Source: Salvia splendens
Taxonomy: Eukaryota > Streptophyta > Magnoliopsida > Lamiales > Lamiaceae
Assembly: GCF_004379255.2 (NCBI RefSeq)
Contig: NC_056035.1
Location: 31,201,208-31,265,207, forward strand
Length of the DNA stretch: 64,000 nt
Direction of reading: 5' to 3'
In this document: one piece after another, positions 9,366 to 20,494 of the stretch
How positions within the stretch are numbered: position 1 is the first letter of the stretch
How the letters are laid out: each line of letters starts with the position of its first letter
The notes under the pieces: model-generated
Databases searched by the model: none
What the model was told of the DNA's origin: nothing
What the model saw: only the letters and a program-made list of their open reading frames with translations
Translations under genes and position numbers: made by a program

Positions 9366-12300
9366 ATGGACGGTAAAGATTCTTGCTTTTCCCTTTTCTC
9401 TTTACGATCGCTTTGTTTTTATTTTCTTCTCAACTTTGCTATGGAAAAAGATTAAATCTTTTCTATTTCAATGATATTTTGGGATCGATGGGATGTTGGG
9501 TTCGTATTCGATCTGTTTGATGCTGCGATTTCTTGAATTGATCTTCATTTTTTTGTGGGGTGGGGGGGGGGGGGGGGTCGATGAAATTGAATGCACGCAT
9601 ACTCACACACTCACGCACAGACTCCATTGCTGCTACTTTTCCTATTCTGTTTCCCTTTTTACGATTCTGTAAAATATGTCTGTTTATGTGCTTTCCAAAT
9701 TATGAAGAAAAAGAGGCGATGGTGGATTCTGAAAATGATGCGGTTGTGTTTACTTTTTCTTGTATTTTGATTTCTATTTATTGTCTTAATTTTCAAAGAT
9801 GGTTGTGTGGTCATTTAGCTACTGTGCTATGACAAGTTCCATGGTGATTTTAGTGCTAATAACATTGAACATTTGCAGTGGTTATCTAGTTTTTGAAATA
9901 GAACTTTGCAAAATAGATGGCAATCTGTTTCTTTGATGCTTCGATTGATCTGATTATTATGTGTTGTTCTTGGGGTGTTCCGCGTTCGTCTTCTATATGC
10001 TTTTTTCAATGCCTTTTAGGCCTCGATCCTGTGTTATGCGTTTGAAGTTTCCATTTTTTGTATGAGTTACTCGTACTTATTGTGTAGTTTAACTATGCTA
10101 TCTATATGTGCATGATCTCACCGGTTTATTTTCATTAATTGAATTTGTCGTGATCGTGAGAGGTTGAAGATACTAAAATTGAATTTTGTCCTTTGCTTCA
10201 ACATGGTTTCTTTTCTGCTCTACTGAGTACTCCTATCTCTTCTTATTTGTGTAATACTTATACCCGGTTCAGCTTATTGTGATTAGTATACAATCTTGAT
10301 GACCTTGTTTTGAACTCAGAGTTGGTGTTTGATCCATCAAAATGCAGTAAGTTGAGTATGGAACAGAAGAGGGAACTTGTGTATGAAGTGTCTGAGTGGT
10401 CAGATGGTGCCACAGAAGTGCTGCACACCTGGAGTCGCCAGGAGATATTGCAGGTCCTCTGTGCCGAGCTGGGGAAGGAAAGGAAGTACACCGGCTTAAC
10501 CAAGTCGAAAATAATAGAAAATCTTCTAAAGATTGTGTATGATAAGAAAGCTATGGAACGCGGGGCTGCAAGCGTTTCAGAATCACATCCTACCTCAGAA
10601 AACGGTGAGAGGACTCCAAAAAGGCTAAGGAAATCGGATCACCCAAACCGTCTGCCTATCAAAGCAGGTTCCCTTGTTACTAGCGTGCCAGATGCCGAGA
10701 AAGGTAATACAGTGTATTGCAAAAACTCAGCTTGCAAGGCTAAAATGAATCGTGAGGATGTATTCTGCAAAAGGTGCTCGTGCTGCATTTGTCGACAATA
10801 TGATGATAATAAGGACCCTAGCCTATGGTTGAATTGCAGTTCGGACCCTCCCTTTCCTGGTATGTCATGTGGCATGTCGTGCCACCTCGAGTGTGCCTTA
10901 CGTAATGAAAATTCCAGCATATCAAAAGACGGGCAGGATAAAGGGCTCGATGGGAGTTTCTCTTGTGTGTCTTGTGGAAAAGTGAATGATTTACTAAGGT
11001 ACTGCCTATTTTGCTCATCGATTTAATTTCATACACTTCATATCTGAAAGTGATAAACTAAGCCTACGTTATGCGAAATACCGACTTATTCATGATGTTC
11101 TCTTGAGGTGCTTAATTTATTATGGATATTCATGGTAATTAGCTCGAATTTTCTGTTGAATTATACAGCTCGTGGAGGAAGCAACTGGTTGTCGCAAGGG
11201 ACACCAGGCGGGTCGATATACTATGCTATAGGCTATCGTTATGCCAAAAGATTCTTTCCGGTACCAAGCTTTACCATAATCTTTGTGCATACATAGATGA
11301 GGCAGTGTCTAAGCTTGAAGAGGACGTTGGCCCTCTCACGGGTTTACCTGTAAAGAAGGCTAGAGGTATTGTTAACAGGCTCTCTTCCGGCCTTGAAATT
11401 CAGAAACTTTGTGCCTCAGCTGTGGAGTCTCTCGATATAATGCTTTCCGAAAGAGCATCTGTTACACCTTCTAGTACGCTCTCTCTCTATGCTCGTTTTA
11501 AATTACTCTAACTGACATTTATGTTGGCCTTATTAAGGTGATCTGAATCGCCTAGATTGCGTTGCACTTGCTGGGAACATGTTGCAGTTTCAAGAAACAC
11601 GCTCGTCGTCTGTTGCGTTGATACTGAATTCTGATGATTCCAGCATGGGAAACGTAGTTGGTTATATGCTGTGGCATCGGAAAGCAGAAGATAAGGACTA
11701 TCCATCGGAGCCTACCTGCAGGCTGTTCGCACCTGATACACAGCTGTTGCTTTCCAATCTAATTCCGGCTACAGAGTATTTCCTCAAGGTTGCTGTGCTC
11801 GAGAAAGAAAGAGAAATCGGGTCCCTTGAGTTTCAATTCAGAACAGAGAGCTCCGAAGATGAGATGCAGAATTTGAATGCCAAGAGTTTAGAAGAAGAAA
11901 GAAGTCAAAGTCCGGCCACCAACTGCAGCAGTCTCTCAAATCCTTCGTCAGTTGAGGACGAGAACAACGCAGTCTTGCCCTGCAGTAATGAGGATAGCAA
12001 CCGAAGAGATAATTATCTTCGTTTTACCAGGAATGCTGATAAGCTTGCTGCTTCGAAATTGTTTGGTAAGGATAACGACAATGATTTCTTGGATCCGTGC
12101 CAGGAGGGCAATGGAGATGTTATTTCGTTGTTGGATGAAGAACATAATGCGGTGAATTTCAGAAATAAGGTGAAGGAGTCCTCAACCAGTCAGATGGTTG
12201 AGGAAACGAGCACTGACAACCGTACAGGCTTGGAGTGTGTCCCCTACGTCGACAGCTTAGAAGCCCGCTTGCAGGTGGACAGCATGAAGGACGGAGGTGG

Positions 12301-12700
12301 AAGGAAGAAGAGGTGCAAAATCAACGGGAAGGGTATCGACGTTGTGTCCAAGAGAGACGAGGAGCCTCAAGCAGGCAGCTCATCGAAGAAGAGGAGCGGA
12401 GAGAGGCACGATGAGGAATGCCCTGGCATCGGGGACAAGGATTTTGAGTACTATGTGAAGGTGGTGCGGTGGTTGGAATGCGATGGTCACATCGACACTA
12501 CGTTTAGGCAGAAATTCTTGACGTGGTACAGCTTGAGGGCCAGTCCTCAAGAGGTGCGGGTCGTGAAGGTATTCATCGATACGTTCATTGAAGAGCCGGC
12601 GTCGCTTGCAGGGCAGCTTGTCGACACCTTCACGGACGTTATATCAAACAAGCGATGCTCGACGGTGCGTTCAGGGTTTTGTTTGAAGCTCTGGCACTAA
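9366..12700 (+). CDS. VIL2: VIN3-like protein 2 (VIL2), PHD/FNIII/VEL Polycomb accessory protein
   Basis: Four coding exons give 717 residues: 9366-9372, 10320-10998, 11169-11473 and 11538-12700. The first coding exon is only ATGGACG. Joined across a 947-bp intron it gives MDELVFDPSKCSKLS, the standard VIL2 start. A Cys-rich plant PHD finger lies at about residues 134-229 (VYCKNSACKAK, CSCCICRQYDDNKDPSLWL, CGMSCHLECAL). A fibronectin-III domain follows at about 340-430 (GYMLWHRKAEDKDYPSEP, LIPATEYFLKV). A Ser- and Lys-rich linker holds a basic KKRC/KKRSGER stretch. The VEL self-association domain is at about 633-717, ending SGFCLKLWH. VEL-family proteins join PRC2 and help silence flowering repressors such as FLC. 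Intron 3 is short (64 bp). All domains look intact. Confidence 0.93.
9562..9577 (+). repeat. G16 homopolymer in VIL2 intron 1
   Basis: Sixteen consecutive G residues, preceded by GGGG and T, lie on the coding strand of the first intron. Its length is probably variable and error-prone to sequence. Confidence 0.95.
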
Positions 12701-13898
12701 GAGGTTGGAGGTTTATTATTATGGGATTGAATTGAATTCATGCAGATCTTCAAGAGATTTGCCTGCTATATTCTTAGAATTTGAAATGTGATTGATTTTT
12801 GATTGATCAATCTCCATTGAAATAGCTTATTAATCATTTATGAAGAAAATATGTTGACAGTTGGGATTTGGTACATTTTAGTAGCGCAGTTAAGCATTGC
12901 AATGGACAAATAGGCATTTGTTATGTTTACATTTGGGTGGTAATTGGAGTGGGGAGCGTCTGCTACGGTTGCGGTCGTCACGGATTCTTTTCCGATCACC
13001 ATCTCTGTCCCTGTCCCGATCGCGGCGATCACTCATGGCGGACGGCTGAGATTCAGGATTTATGAAAGGTTTTGGGTTTTACAGTTGGAGTATTATTTAA
13101 CTATCTTATCTCTTACTTTACTAATTGTGTATTAAACTCATGTCATTCCCACCAATTAGCCTATTTGTATTCTATGGGAAATTAATGGAACCGAGGGAGT
13201 ACATATTTTTTACACTATTTTTTTTTTCATTCATTATTTAAGAAATAGTATTCAAAATCCAGCGTTACGTTATTTTCTCTACATATTATATTTAATTTAT
13301 TTATTATATACTATAATCAAATTATTTTTTCAATTTAACTAGAATATCAGATTTTATTAAAATTAAAATATTCACATAAAAATCAAATTTAATTGTTATT
13401 TTAATTTAATATATAAATTAAATTCAGATTAAATCACATACTCCTTGTGTCCCATTATAAATATGCGAATAGGACTCCCGTTTTTCCAGGTAAAAACCCG
13501 AGATGTTCCACGTAGTTGGACCCTATCGGGTGAGGTAAGCTCGACAAACCACTCGTTCGGGTGAAAAGTGGTTGGCAATCCAGAGGACTAGACTTGACCG
13601 GGTGAAATAAGCGGCACAAAACCATCTAACCGTGTGAATCACGAGCAGGGGTCAGTACCCAGCCGCGTAGAGTTGTGTTGTTTTGGCAACCGGCCGCCAG
13701 GTAAAAATTTGCGCAAGATGGCCAAGACATGTAACTTTAACCCTTATGGCTACTCGGGAATCGCATGAGGAAATAAAAACAAAATAAAACATGTTCATCT
13801 AACAAAAACTATAAAAATATAAAGGAAATAATATTGTTTAATCTCCCTTAAATTCTTTGCTCATTGGTCTACTTCTCCCAAAGTCGAAATATGAAATA
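12701..13898. other. VIL2 3' flank and intergenic repeat debris
   Basis: The VIL2 3' UTR is followed by AT-rich DNA. At 13036-12943 (-) a short frame reads MSDRRDRDRDRDGDRKRIRD, like the start of an SR-type splicing protein, but it ends after 48 codons. Around 13083-13200 is the decayed end of a Stowaway-like MITE (ACCGAGGGAGTA). From 13480 to 13770 is a GC-richer block of unknown origin bounded by the direct repeat CCAGGTAAAAA. Confidence 0.4.
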
Positions 13899-14337
13899 CA
13901 CCTTTCGTCCCACTCTTAAGGAGCATTTCTTATTCGATACAAGATTTTATATAGTGTTATTTTGTGAGTCAAGTGAAGAGAAAATAAAGTAATAGAGACA
14001 AAAATAGAAAGAGTGATACTCCCTCCGTCCGCGAATAGGAGTCTCGTTTTTCTATTTTAGTCCGTCCGTGAATAGGAGTCCCGGTTCACTTTTACCATAA
14101 ATGGTATTCGGGTCTCACATTCCACTAACTCATTTCACTCACATTTCATTTTAAAACCAATAGATACAAGTGGGGCCCATATTTCACTAATTATTTTCCC
14201 CCACTTTTCTTGATATTTTTAAAAATCTGTGCCGCCAAGAAATGAGACTCCTAATGGTGGACGGAAGGAATATTTTTATTTTAAGAAATGTGACATCCAA
14301 AAAGGAAAATATGTCACCTATAGTGGAATAAAAGGAG
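13899..14337. mobile_element. Stowaway-like MITE interrupted by a second MITE
   Basis: The left arm (CTTTCGTCCCACTCTTAAGG) and right arm (ending GTGGAATAAAAGGAG) are two halves of one MITE related to the inner one at 22247-22440 (GATTTTATATAGTG motif). TA flanks are present. The MITE at 14019-14270 splits it. Confidence 0.65.
14019..14270. mobile_element. Stowaway-like MITE nested in another MITE
   Basis: CTCCCTCCGTCCGCGAATAG on the left pairs with GGTGGACGGAAGGA on the right, with TA duplications. It is a relative of 7412-7663. Confidence 0.85.
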
Positions 14338-14721
14338 TATATACCTAATTTATGTGTGTCAAAACTACGTAAAAATTGGACCAAATGTGTATACATAGTG
14401 ATGACGAAGCTGAATGCAATTAGGGCTACATTACATTAAAAATCGGAACTTTCCACCTCCAAGAACAAGTCGTGTGTCTTCTGGCCTTCAAGCGGGTCGT
14501 GCCACACTTTTGGCCAAGGCCCTTCTTTCCTGCATCGACACATGGACCGTGTTTGTTCATGCGCTCCAGCACGGGTCTTGTGACCTTCTCGACATGTCTA
14601 TTGTCCATGCATCGGTGCACAACTCATGAGGGAAGATTTCGGCCACGACTACTGATACAGCCTAGGCCGCACGGGTCGTGGATTTAAATTATATTTTCAC
14701 GATAAATACATCAAATAAAAT
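14338..14721. other. Unassigned GC-richer block
   Basis: Contains GGGTCGTG-type motifs several times (around 14491, 14571, 14671). No coding frame is convincing and no terminal repeats were found. It may be part of an old transposon. Confidence 0.3.
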
Positions 14722-15363
14722 ATTCATTTCGTCCACAAAAAATAGACAAGTTTTACCATTTTGGGTCATCCACCAAAATTAGACTAAGTCTAGTATTGGA
14801 AAGTTATAAACCAATACAAACTCTACACATCATTTGAAATGTGGACTCCACAATCAACTAACACTACTATCATTTATAACTTTGTCTATTTTTCTCTCCC
14901 TCTCTCTTTCTTTATCAATTATGCATTAAAACTCCTATCATTAACAACTTTGTTTATTTTTTCCCTCCCTCTCTTTCTTTACAAATTATGCATTAGGTCA
15001 CCCGCAACGCGTCACGCGGGTGGCTCGTAACCCGTCACGCCGGGACGAGACGGCGGCGAGACGCGTTGCAGCGTCCCGTCCCGCCGAGACGAGTGGCGAG
15101 CCGTCTCGCCACGCGCCCGCGCGACGTGGTGCGCTCCGGCGCCATGCGTGACGCCCACTCGCCGGCCCGCGAGTGGGCATCGTCACGCAAACGCAATAAA
15201 TCATTTTTTTTAAATTCAAATTTAAAAAAATCGAAATATTACCGTTTTTTAAATTTCAAATTTAAAAAAAATCGAGTGACGCCCACTCGCCGGCCCGCGA
15301 GTGTGCATCGTCACGCCCACTCGCCGGCCCGCGTAATATTACCGTTTTTTCTACCGTTTTTTT

Positions 15364-15397
<34 letters not shown>

Positions 15398-16014
15398 GAG
15401 CATTATTCTCCTTTTCAATTCTAACATCCTTTGTTCTTCTCATTGCTAGGCGTTAGATCAACTGCATCAACGGTCTAGATTGACAATTTAAATATGACTC
15501 CGTGTTGCATTATGGAACCTGTGTGTCTGCATTATAAGGCTAAAATAGTCATTTTACATAAATAAAACTGCCAGAATTTGGAAAGGGCGAAATTGTTGGG
15601 ATTTGAAACGTCCGAATCTTCATTCTCGCTCATTAAACGTTGTACACCCAATCTACACTCTCTAAACCCTATCTCCGTTCGCAGCGCTCAATTCTTTGAA
15701 GTAATCGACAGCAATTGTCCAATATTTCAGCACACATCCTCCGCCGTTGCTAACACCGAAACGCTACCGGCGACATGGTACGTGACTGTACTTCAAATAT
15801 TGTGTAGGCACGAAAACTATAAATTGTAACAGCGACAATTCTCGCGGAACAATAAATTCACACCGATTTTTGTTGTTTTGTGTATAAAAGCATGCATTTT
15901 GATGGCCGACTGGGTTTTATTGTGTGTTCTGATATTTCTCTGTATTCGACGGGGTTTTATGTATTCTGGTTCTCAGAGCATTGTTTGATTTGGTTATTTA
16001 CAGACAGATATAAT

Positions 16015-17844
16015 ATGCCTAAGCGAGGACGTCCACGCTCACAACCATCCCAAGTTGCAGGTAAATTTGCGGCGCTGCTGGTGGAATTCAATATCATATC
16101 TGTCGATTTTGTGGAAGGATAATTGCATGTTTGATTAATGCATTATGTATATATGTAAGTGACATTATGTGCAGTATATGATGGGGTAATGTAGGGTGCT
16201 GTGATTTTAACTTACTAGACTCAGCAAAATTATGTTTATGCATTATTTATGTTGTACTATGCATTATGTGAAATAATATTTGCATTATGCTGGCTACATT
16301 ATGCATTAATACGGGTACTGACTCCGAGTGTTAAGCAACTCTGTCAAAGTTTAAATATGGTTATTGTTTGGTGTGGAAAGTGCATTATGAATCTGTAATT
16401 ATGCATTTGTTGGAGTGTATGGGCTCCGCATGAGTTGTATTCTTGATATTGTATACTAGTCTTTGTGTGTAATACATGTGCATTTTTTGGGTGTAGACAA
16501 TGCATTATGTATATATGTAAATGTCATTATGTGCAATAAATGATGCATTATGTAGGGTGTTGTTTTTTGTTAAACACTACACTCAGACACAATTATTTTT
16601 ATGCATTATTTATTTTGGACTATGCAGTATGTAACATGATATGTGCATTATGTTGGCTATATTATGCAACTCCGTCAAAGTTTAAATGTGGTTATTGTTT
16701 GGTGTGGGAAGTGCATTATGAATATGTAATTATGCATATGTTGGAGTGCATGGTTGAGCCTGAGTTGCATTCTTGATATTGTATACTAGTCTTTAGGAGT
16801 AATACATGTGCATTTTTTTGTTTGAGACAATGCAATATGTTCTATTTTTTCTGAATAAACTCAGGCAATATTGTATACTTGCATTATTTATTTTGGACTG
16901 TGCATTATGTAACATGATTTATGCATTATTCTGTCTATATTAGGCATTAATACTGGAATTGTCTGTGATGGTTAAGCAACTCAGTCAAGATTCATATGGT
17001 TATTATCTGGTGTGGAAGTGCAATATAAATCTGTAATTATGCATTTGTTGTAGTTTTTGGTTCAGACTGAGTTGTATTCTTGATATTGGTTACTAGTCTT
17101 TGTGTGTAATACATGTGCATTTTTGGGTTTAGACAATGCATTATGTCCTATGTTTTTACTAAATAAAATCAGGCAAAATTGTAAATGTGGATTGTTTATT
17201 TTGGATTGTGCATTATGAACCATGATTTTTGCATTATGTTGTCTATATTAGGCATTAATACGGGTATTGTCTATGATGTTTAAGCAACTCAGTCAAGATT
17301 CAATATAGTTATTATTTGGTGTGGGAAGTGCATTATGAATCTGTAAGTATGCATATGTTGGATTTTATGGTTCATTATGAGTTGTATTCTTGATATTTGT
17401 TACTAGTATTTGGGTGTAATACATGTGCATTTTTTTAAGACAATGCATTATGTCCTATGAAATTTACATTATGTGAAGTGTATTATGCATTATCAAACGG
17501 TATTATAAGTATCTGTCATACAATTGTGCAGCCGGTTTAGGTAAATATTAGGAGTATAGTAAGCATATCATAGGTATTGATTGTATTTGTTAATGGCCTC
17601 AGATTAGAAACTAAGTTTCAACTTGTTGATTAAATTGACAAATACTTTATGTGATGGTAATAAGTGCATTACTTACTTTGTCCAATGCATTATGGGTAGA
17701 GTTTTATGCATTATTTGTTCTGACTGAAGCATTATTTATTGTGATAATTTTCTGATGTGTTGTGTTGTTTGGTCCATATCAGAGAAACAGCTTAGAGACG
17801 ATATAGACGACAGCGGACGACAGTATACCAGTTGCGTTGGATAA
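16015..17844 (+). CDS. Possible spliced AT-hook-like micropeptide in the Mutator-like element
   Basis: ATG at 16015 begins MPKRGRPRSQPSQVA. The KRGRPR core resembles an AT-hook that binds the minor groove of AT-rich DNA. The exon ends GTTGCAG before GTAAAT at 16061. An acceptor AG at 17781-17782 continues the frame as EKQLRDDIDDSGRQYTSCVG before TAA. The spliced frame is only 35 residues. It may be the start of a decayed larger gene, since peptide-like remnants follow at 17850-18080. The tandem array occupies the intron. Splicing and function are unproven. Confidence 0.28.
16331..17460. repeat. Tandem array of about 310-330 bp units rich in TGCATTATG
   Basis: Four diverged copies start at about 16331, 16664, 16975 and 17283. 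Each opens with AAGCAACTC(A/T)GTCAA and contains ATTATGCAT, GAGTTGTATTCTTGATATT, TACTAGT and GTAATACATGTGCATTTTT in the same order. The octamer TGCATTAT occurs many times and continues into the flanks (16130-17760). Confidence 0.85.
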
Positions 17845-18370
17845 AAAATTCAGAGCCATGTTGGTTGATGTAGGCCCGAGTACTTCTAGAAGTGAGGGTG
17901 AGCCGAAGCAACCTACTAGTCGAAAATGTGAACGACTCTATTGTCGGCGAACTGCTTAGGTATTGGAGGGAGAGACCTGCCAAGTTCAACTTTGAACTGT
18001 GGGTCGAGAATTATGGTCTGTAGCGAGTGATGGTTTCGACTATAGGTTGATGGAGGTTAATGAATTCCTTGATTGCTTGGTTGACTTTTCGCTTTGAAAC
18101 TAAAAGTTTTCACAACTCTTTAGTAGATTGTTGATATTGGACAATATTTTTGGGAATATGAATTATGAATGGAGTACATTCCAATATTCAGCCATATACT
18201 TTGTGTCTTACGTTTATGATGTTGTGCATTTATTTAAAAAGATGTTGACATTATTATGCTATAATGCTTATCATATTCCACATAATGTAAATGACACATT
18301 AAATAATGCAATGTGTAAACCAAATAATGCACTTATTCAGAAACGTGTTATGTGCATTACGTTTATTTAC

Positions 18371-19400
18371 TGCAGCTTGTGTATTTGAACAACGTTTGTT
18401 AGACTTAGAACATACTACACCCTAGCCCCTAGGCTTGTTAAACCCTTAGGGAAAACAAGAAACGTGCGCCAAACATCGAAACACGGCACGACTTAAATTA
18501 AACGGGGCAGGATAAATGTTCATTACATATCACAAAAAATGCATTACACAAACTAAAGTACGCAGTATACTATACAAAAATGTACATTGTGTATATCTAT
18601 TTTAAAAAATACCTACGCGCTATGCATCTGCAACCCGAGATGAATTGCTGCAGCTCGTGTATTTGACAACGTTTTTTAGACTTAGAACATACTACACCCT
18701 AGCCCCTGGGCTTGACGTGCGCCAAACATCGAAACACGACACAACATAAATTAAACGGGTCAGGATAAATGTTCATTACATAACACAAATAATGCTTTAC
18801 AGAAACTAAAACTACGCATTATATTACACAATATGTACATTATGTATATCTGTTTTTAAAAATGCCTACGCACCATGCATGTGCAACCCCAGACGAATTA
18901 CTGCAGCTCGTGTATTTGGACAACGTTTGTTAGACTTAGAACATACTACACCCTAGCCACTAGGCTTGTTAAACCCTTCGGGACAACAAGAAACGTGAAC
19001 CAAACATCGAAACCCGGCACAACTTAAATTAAACGGGTCAGGATAAATGTTCATTACATATCACAAATAATGCATTACATAAACTAAACTGCGCATTATA
19101 CTATATAATATGTACATTATGTATATCAGTAAAAAAAACCTACGCGCTATGAATGTGCAACCCAGATGAATTACTACAGCTCGTGTATTTGGACAACATT
19201 ATTTAGACTTAGCACATACTACACCCTTACCCCTAGGCTTGTTAAACCCTTATGGAAAACAAGAACCGTGCGCCAAACATCGAAACACGGCATAAATTAA
19301 ACGGGTCAAGAGTAATGTTCATTACATATCACATATAATGCATTACAGAAACTAAACTACGCATTATACTATACAATATGCAGATTATGTATATCAGTTA
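18371..19400. repeat. Tandem array of four 253-278 bp units
   Basis: Units begin at about 18371, 18649, 18902 and 19175 with (T)CAGCTCGTGTATTTG. Each contains ACATACTACACCCTAGCC, CGAAACACGGCAC, GGATAAATGTTCATTACATA and AATGCATTAC. The right array thus shares the GCATTA motif with the left array although its unit differs. Confidence 0.88.
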
Positions 19401-19770
19401 AAAAACTCCAACGCAATTAAACTCCAACGCGATTGACGATCTCCACTAAGTCGTTCATAATTACTCCTCGTCGATTGGCCACTACAATCCGGCTAATGCG
19501 CCGAATCTGGTCGCTCGAGGACTCCGATTTCATATTCCTAAACAATGAATGAACTAGATTCAGAATAAAGAATACTTCTTCACATTCTAATTCTCACTAA
19601 GTTCGAAACAAAGCATCACCAAACTAGTATTAAATCACCACAGCAAACTCAAAAGCAGTATAATAAGCTACGATTAAGCAATAAACTCGGTAAGTGAATG
19701 CTGAATATATCAGCACTGACAATAACTAGTAATTGCAAATCTAAAACTGCTCTGATTTGAAAAGTAGAAC

Positions 19771-20044
19771 CTGATTAGGTTTTTGGAGTTAATGCGGGAA
19801 GATTTGATGGCAGCACCAATCAAACTACTTCCAGTTATATATATTCCCCTAAATCCGCAGTTAAGCAAAATCAGACGAAAAATTCACAAGCAAGAGACGC
19901 AGAGGGGTATATCACAATGTGCGAGAAATACCAGGCGGCGCCGAGAACCGAAACGCCGATGGATATGGCGATTCCGATTGCAGAGAATGTGTACGGAGAG
20001 ATCTGAAGCAAAGCTCGCACCCATGAACTTGATGAAGTCACCAT
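19771..20044 (-). pseudogene. Captured fragment of vacuolar H+-ATPase subunit c'' (two exons)
   Basis: On the minus strand, exon 20044-19932 encodes MVTSSSSWVRALLQISPY then TFSAIGIAISIGVSVLGAA. It is followed by a GT donor, an 83-nt intron with an AG acceptor, and exon 19848-19771 encoding GIYITGSSLIGAAIKSSRI then NSKNLI. A further GT donor follows. This is the N-terminal tail, the first membrane segment and the start of the second segment of the proteolipid c'' of the V-ATPase rotor. The remaining exons, with the glutamate-bearing helix, are absent downstream. The fragment keeps intact splice signals and lies about 250 bp inside a Mutator-like terminal repeat. That is the arrangement of gene capture by a Pack-MULE, so it is not a functional proton pump gene. 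Confidence 0.88.
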
Positions 20045-20295
20045 CTCTCCTTCCGAGAACTGGAAAAATCAGTTATGTGTTTAATAAAAATCAATCATGG
20101 GAATATCTTCATAAGCGTAAATTAAGAATTTTCCATAACCAACCAACATATTGCTTTCCAAATTAGCCCTTTTCGGGTTTTTAAACATTAAATTTAATGA
20201 TTATACAAACAAATTTCAGCCTTAAGATTTCGAAAATCAACGGCTAAGATCAAGAAGGAAATAGGAGGAAATATGAGAAAAGGAAATGAATACAT

Positions 20296-20298
<3 letters not shown>

Positions 20299-20381
<83 letters not shown>
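20299..20381. repeat. (TA)n microsatellite
   Basis: About 40 TA dinucleotides. Together with the shorter TA run at 15366-15393 it is the site into which the Mutator-like element inserted. It lies just upstream of the Harbinger ORF1 promoter. Confidence 0.95.
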
Positions 20382-20384
<3 letters not shown>

Positions 20385-20494
20385 TACTTTATAAATACTC
20401 TTAATTCATCCTCATTTCACACACAAATACACATCTATTCTTCCCAAATCATCTCCATTTCCTCTACAATTTTCATCTAACCTCTCATCACAAA

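Larger units (their letters stand above)
15394..20299. mobile_element. Mutator-like (Pack-MULE candidate) element
   Basis: The left end AGGGGAGCATTATTCTCC and the inverted right end AGGGATGTATTCATTTCC align, and both continue with CTTTTC and an ATCAACGG/GCCGTTGA motif. This looks like a long degenerate Mutator TIR. Both ends abut (TA)n, so the 9-11-bp duplication cannot be read. Inside are two tandem arrays (16331-17460, 18371-19400), a small spliced AT-hook-like frame, and two exons of a vacuolar ATPase c'' gene near the right end. A minus-strand 38-codon frame (about 19552-19436, starting MKSESSSDQIRR) is unrecognised. No MULE transposase was found. Confidence 0.6.

Noticed and set aside
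9560..9832. 90-codon frame starting with a Gly run
   Set aside because: It lies in VIL2 intron 1 and starts on the G16 tract. No domain is present.
15394..20299. Helitron as an alternative class for the 4.9-kb element
   Set aside because: The two ends align as inverted repeats and there is no clear TC start, CTRR end or 3' hairpin, so a Mutator-like element fits better. This remains tentative.
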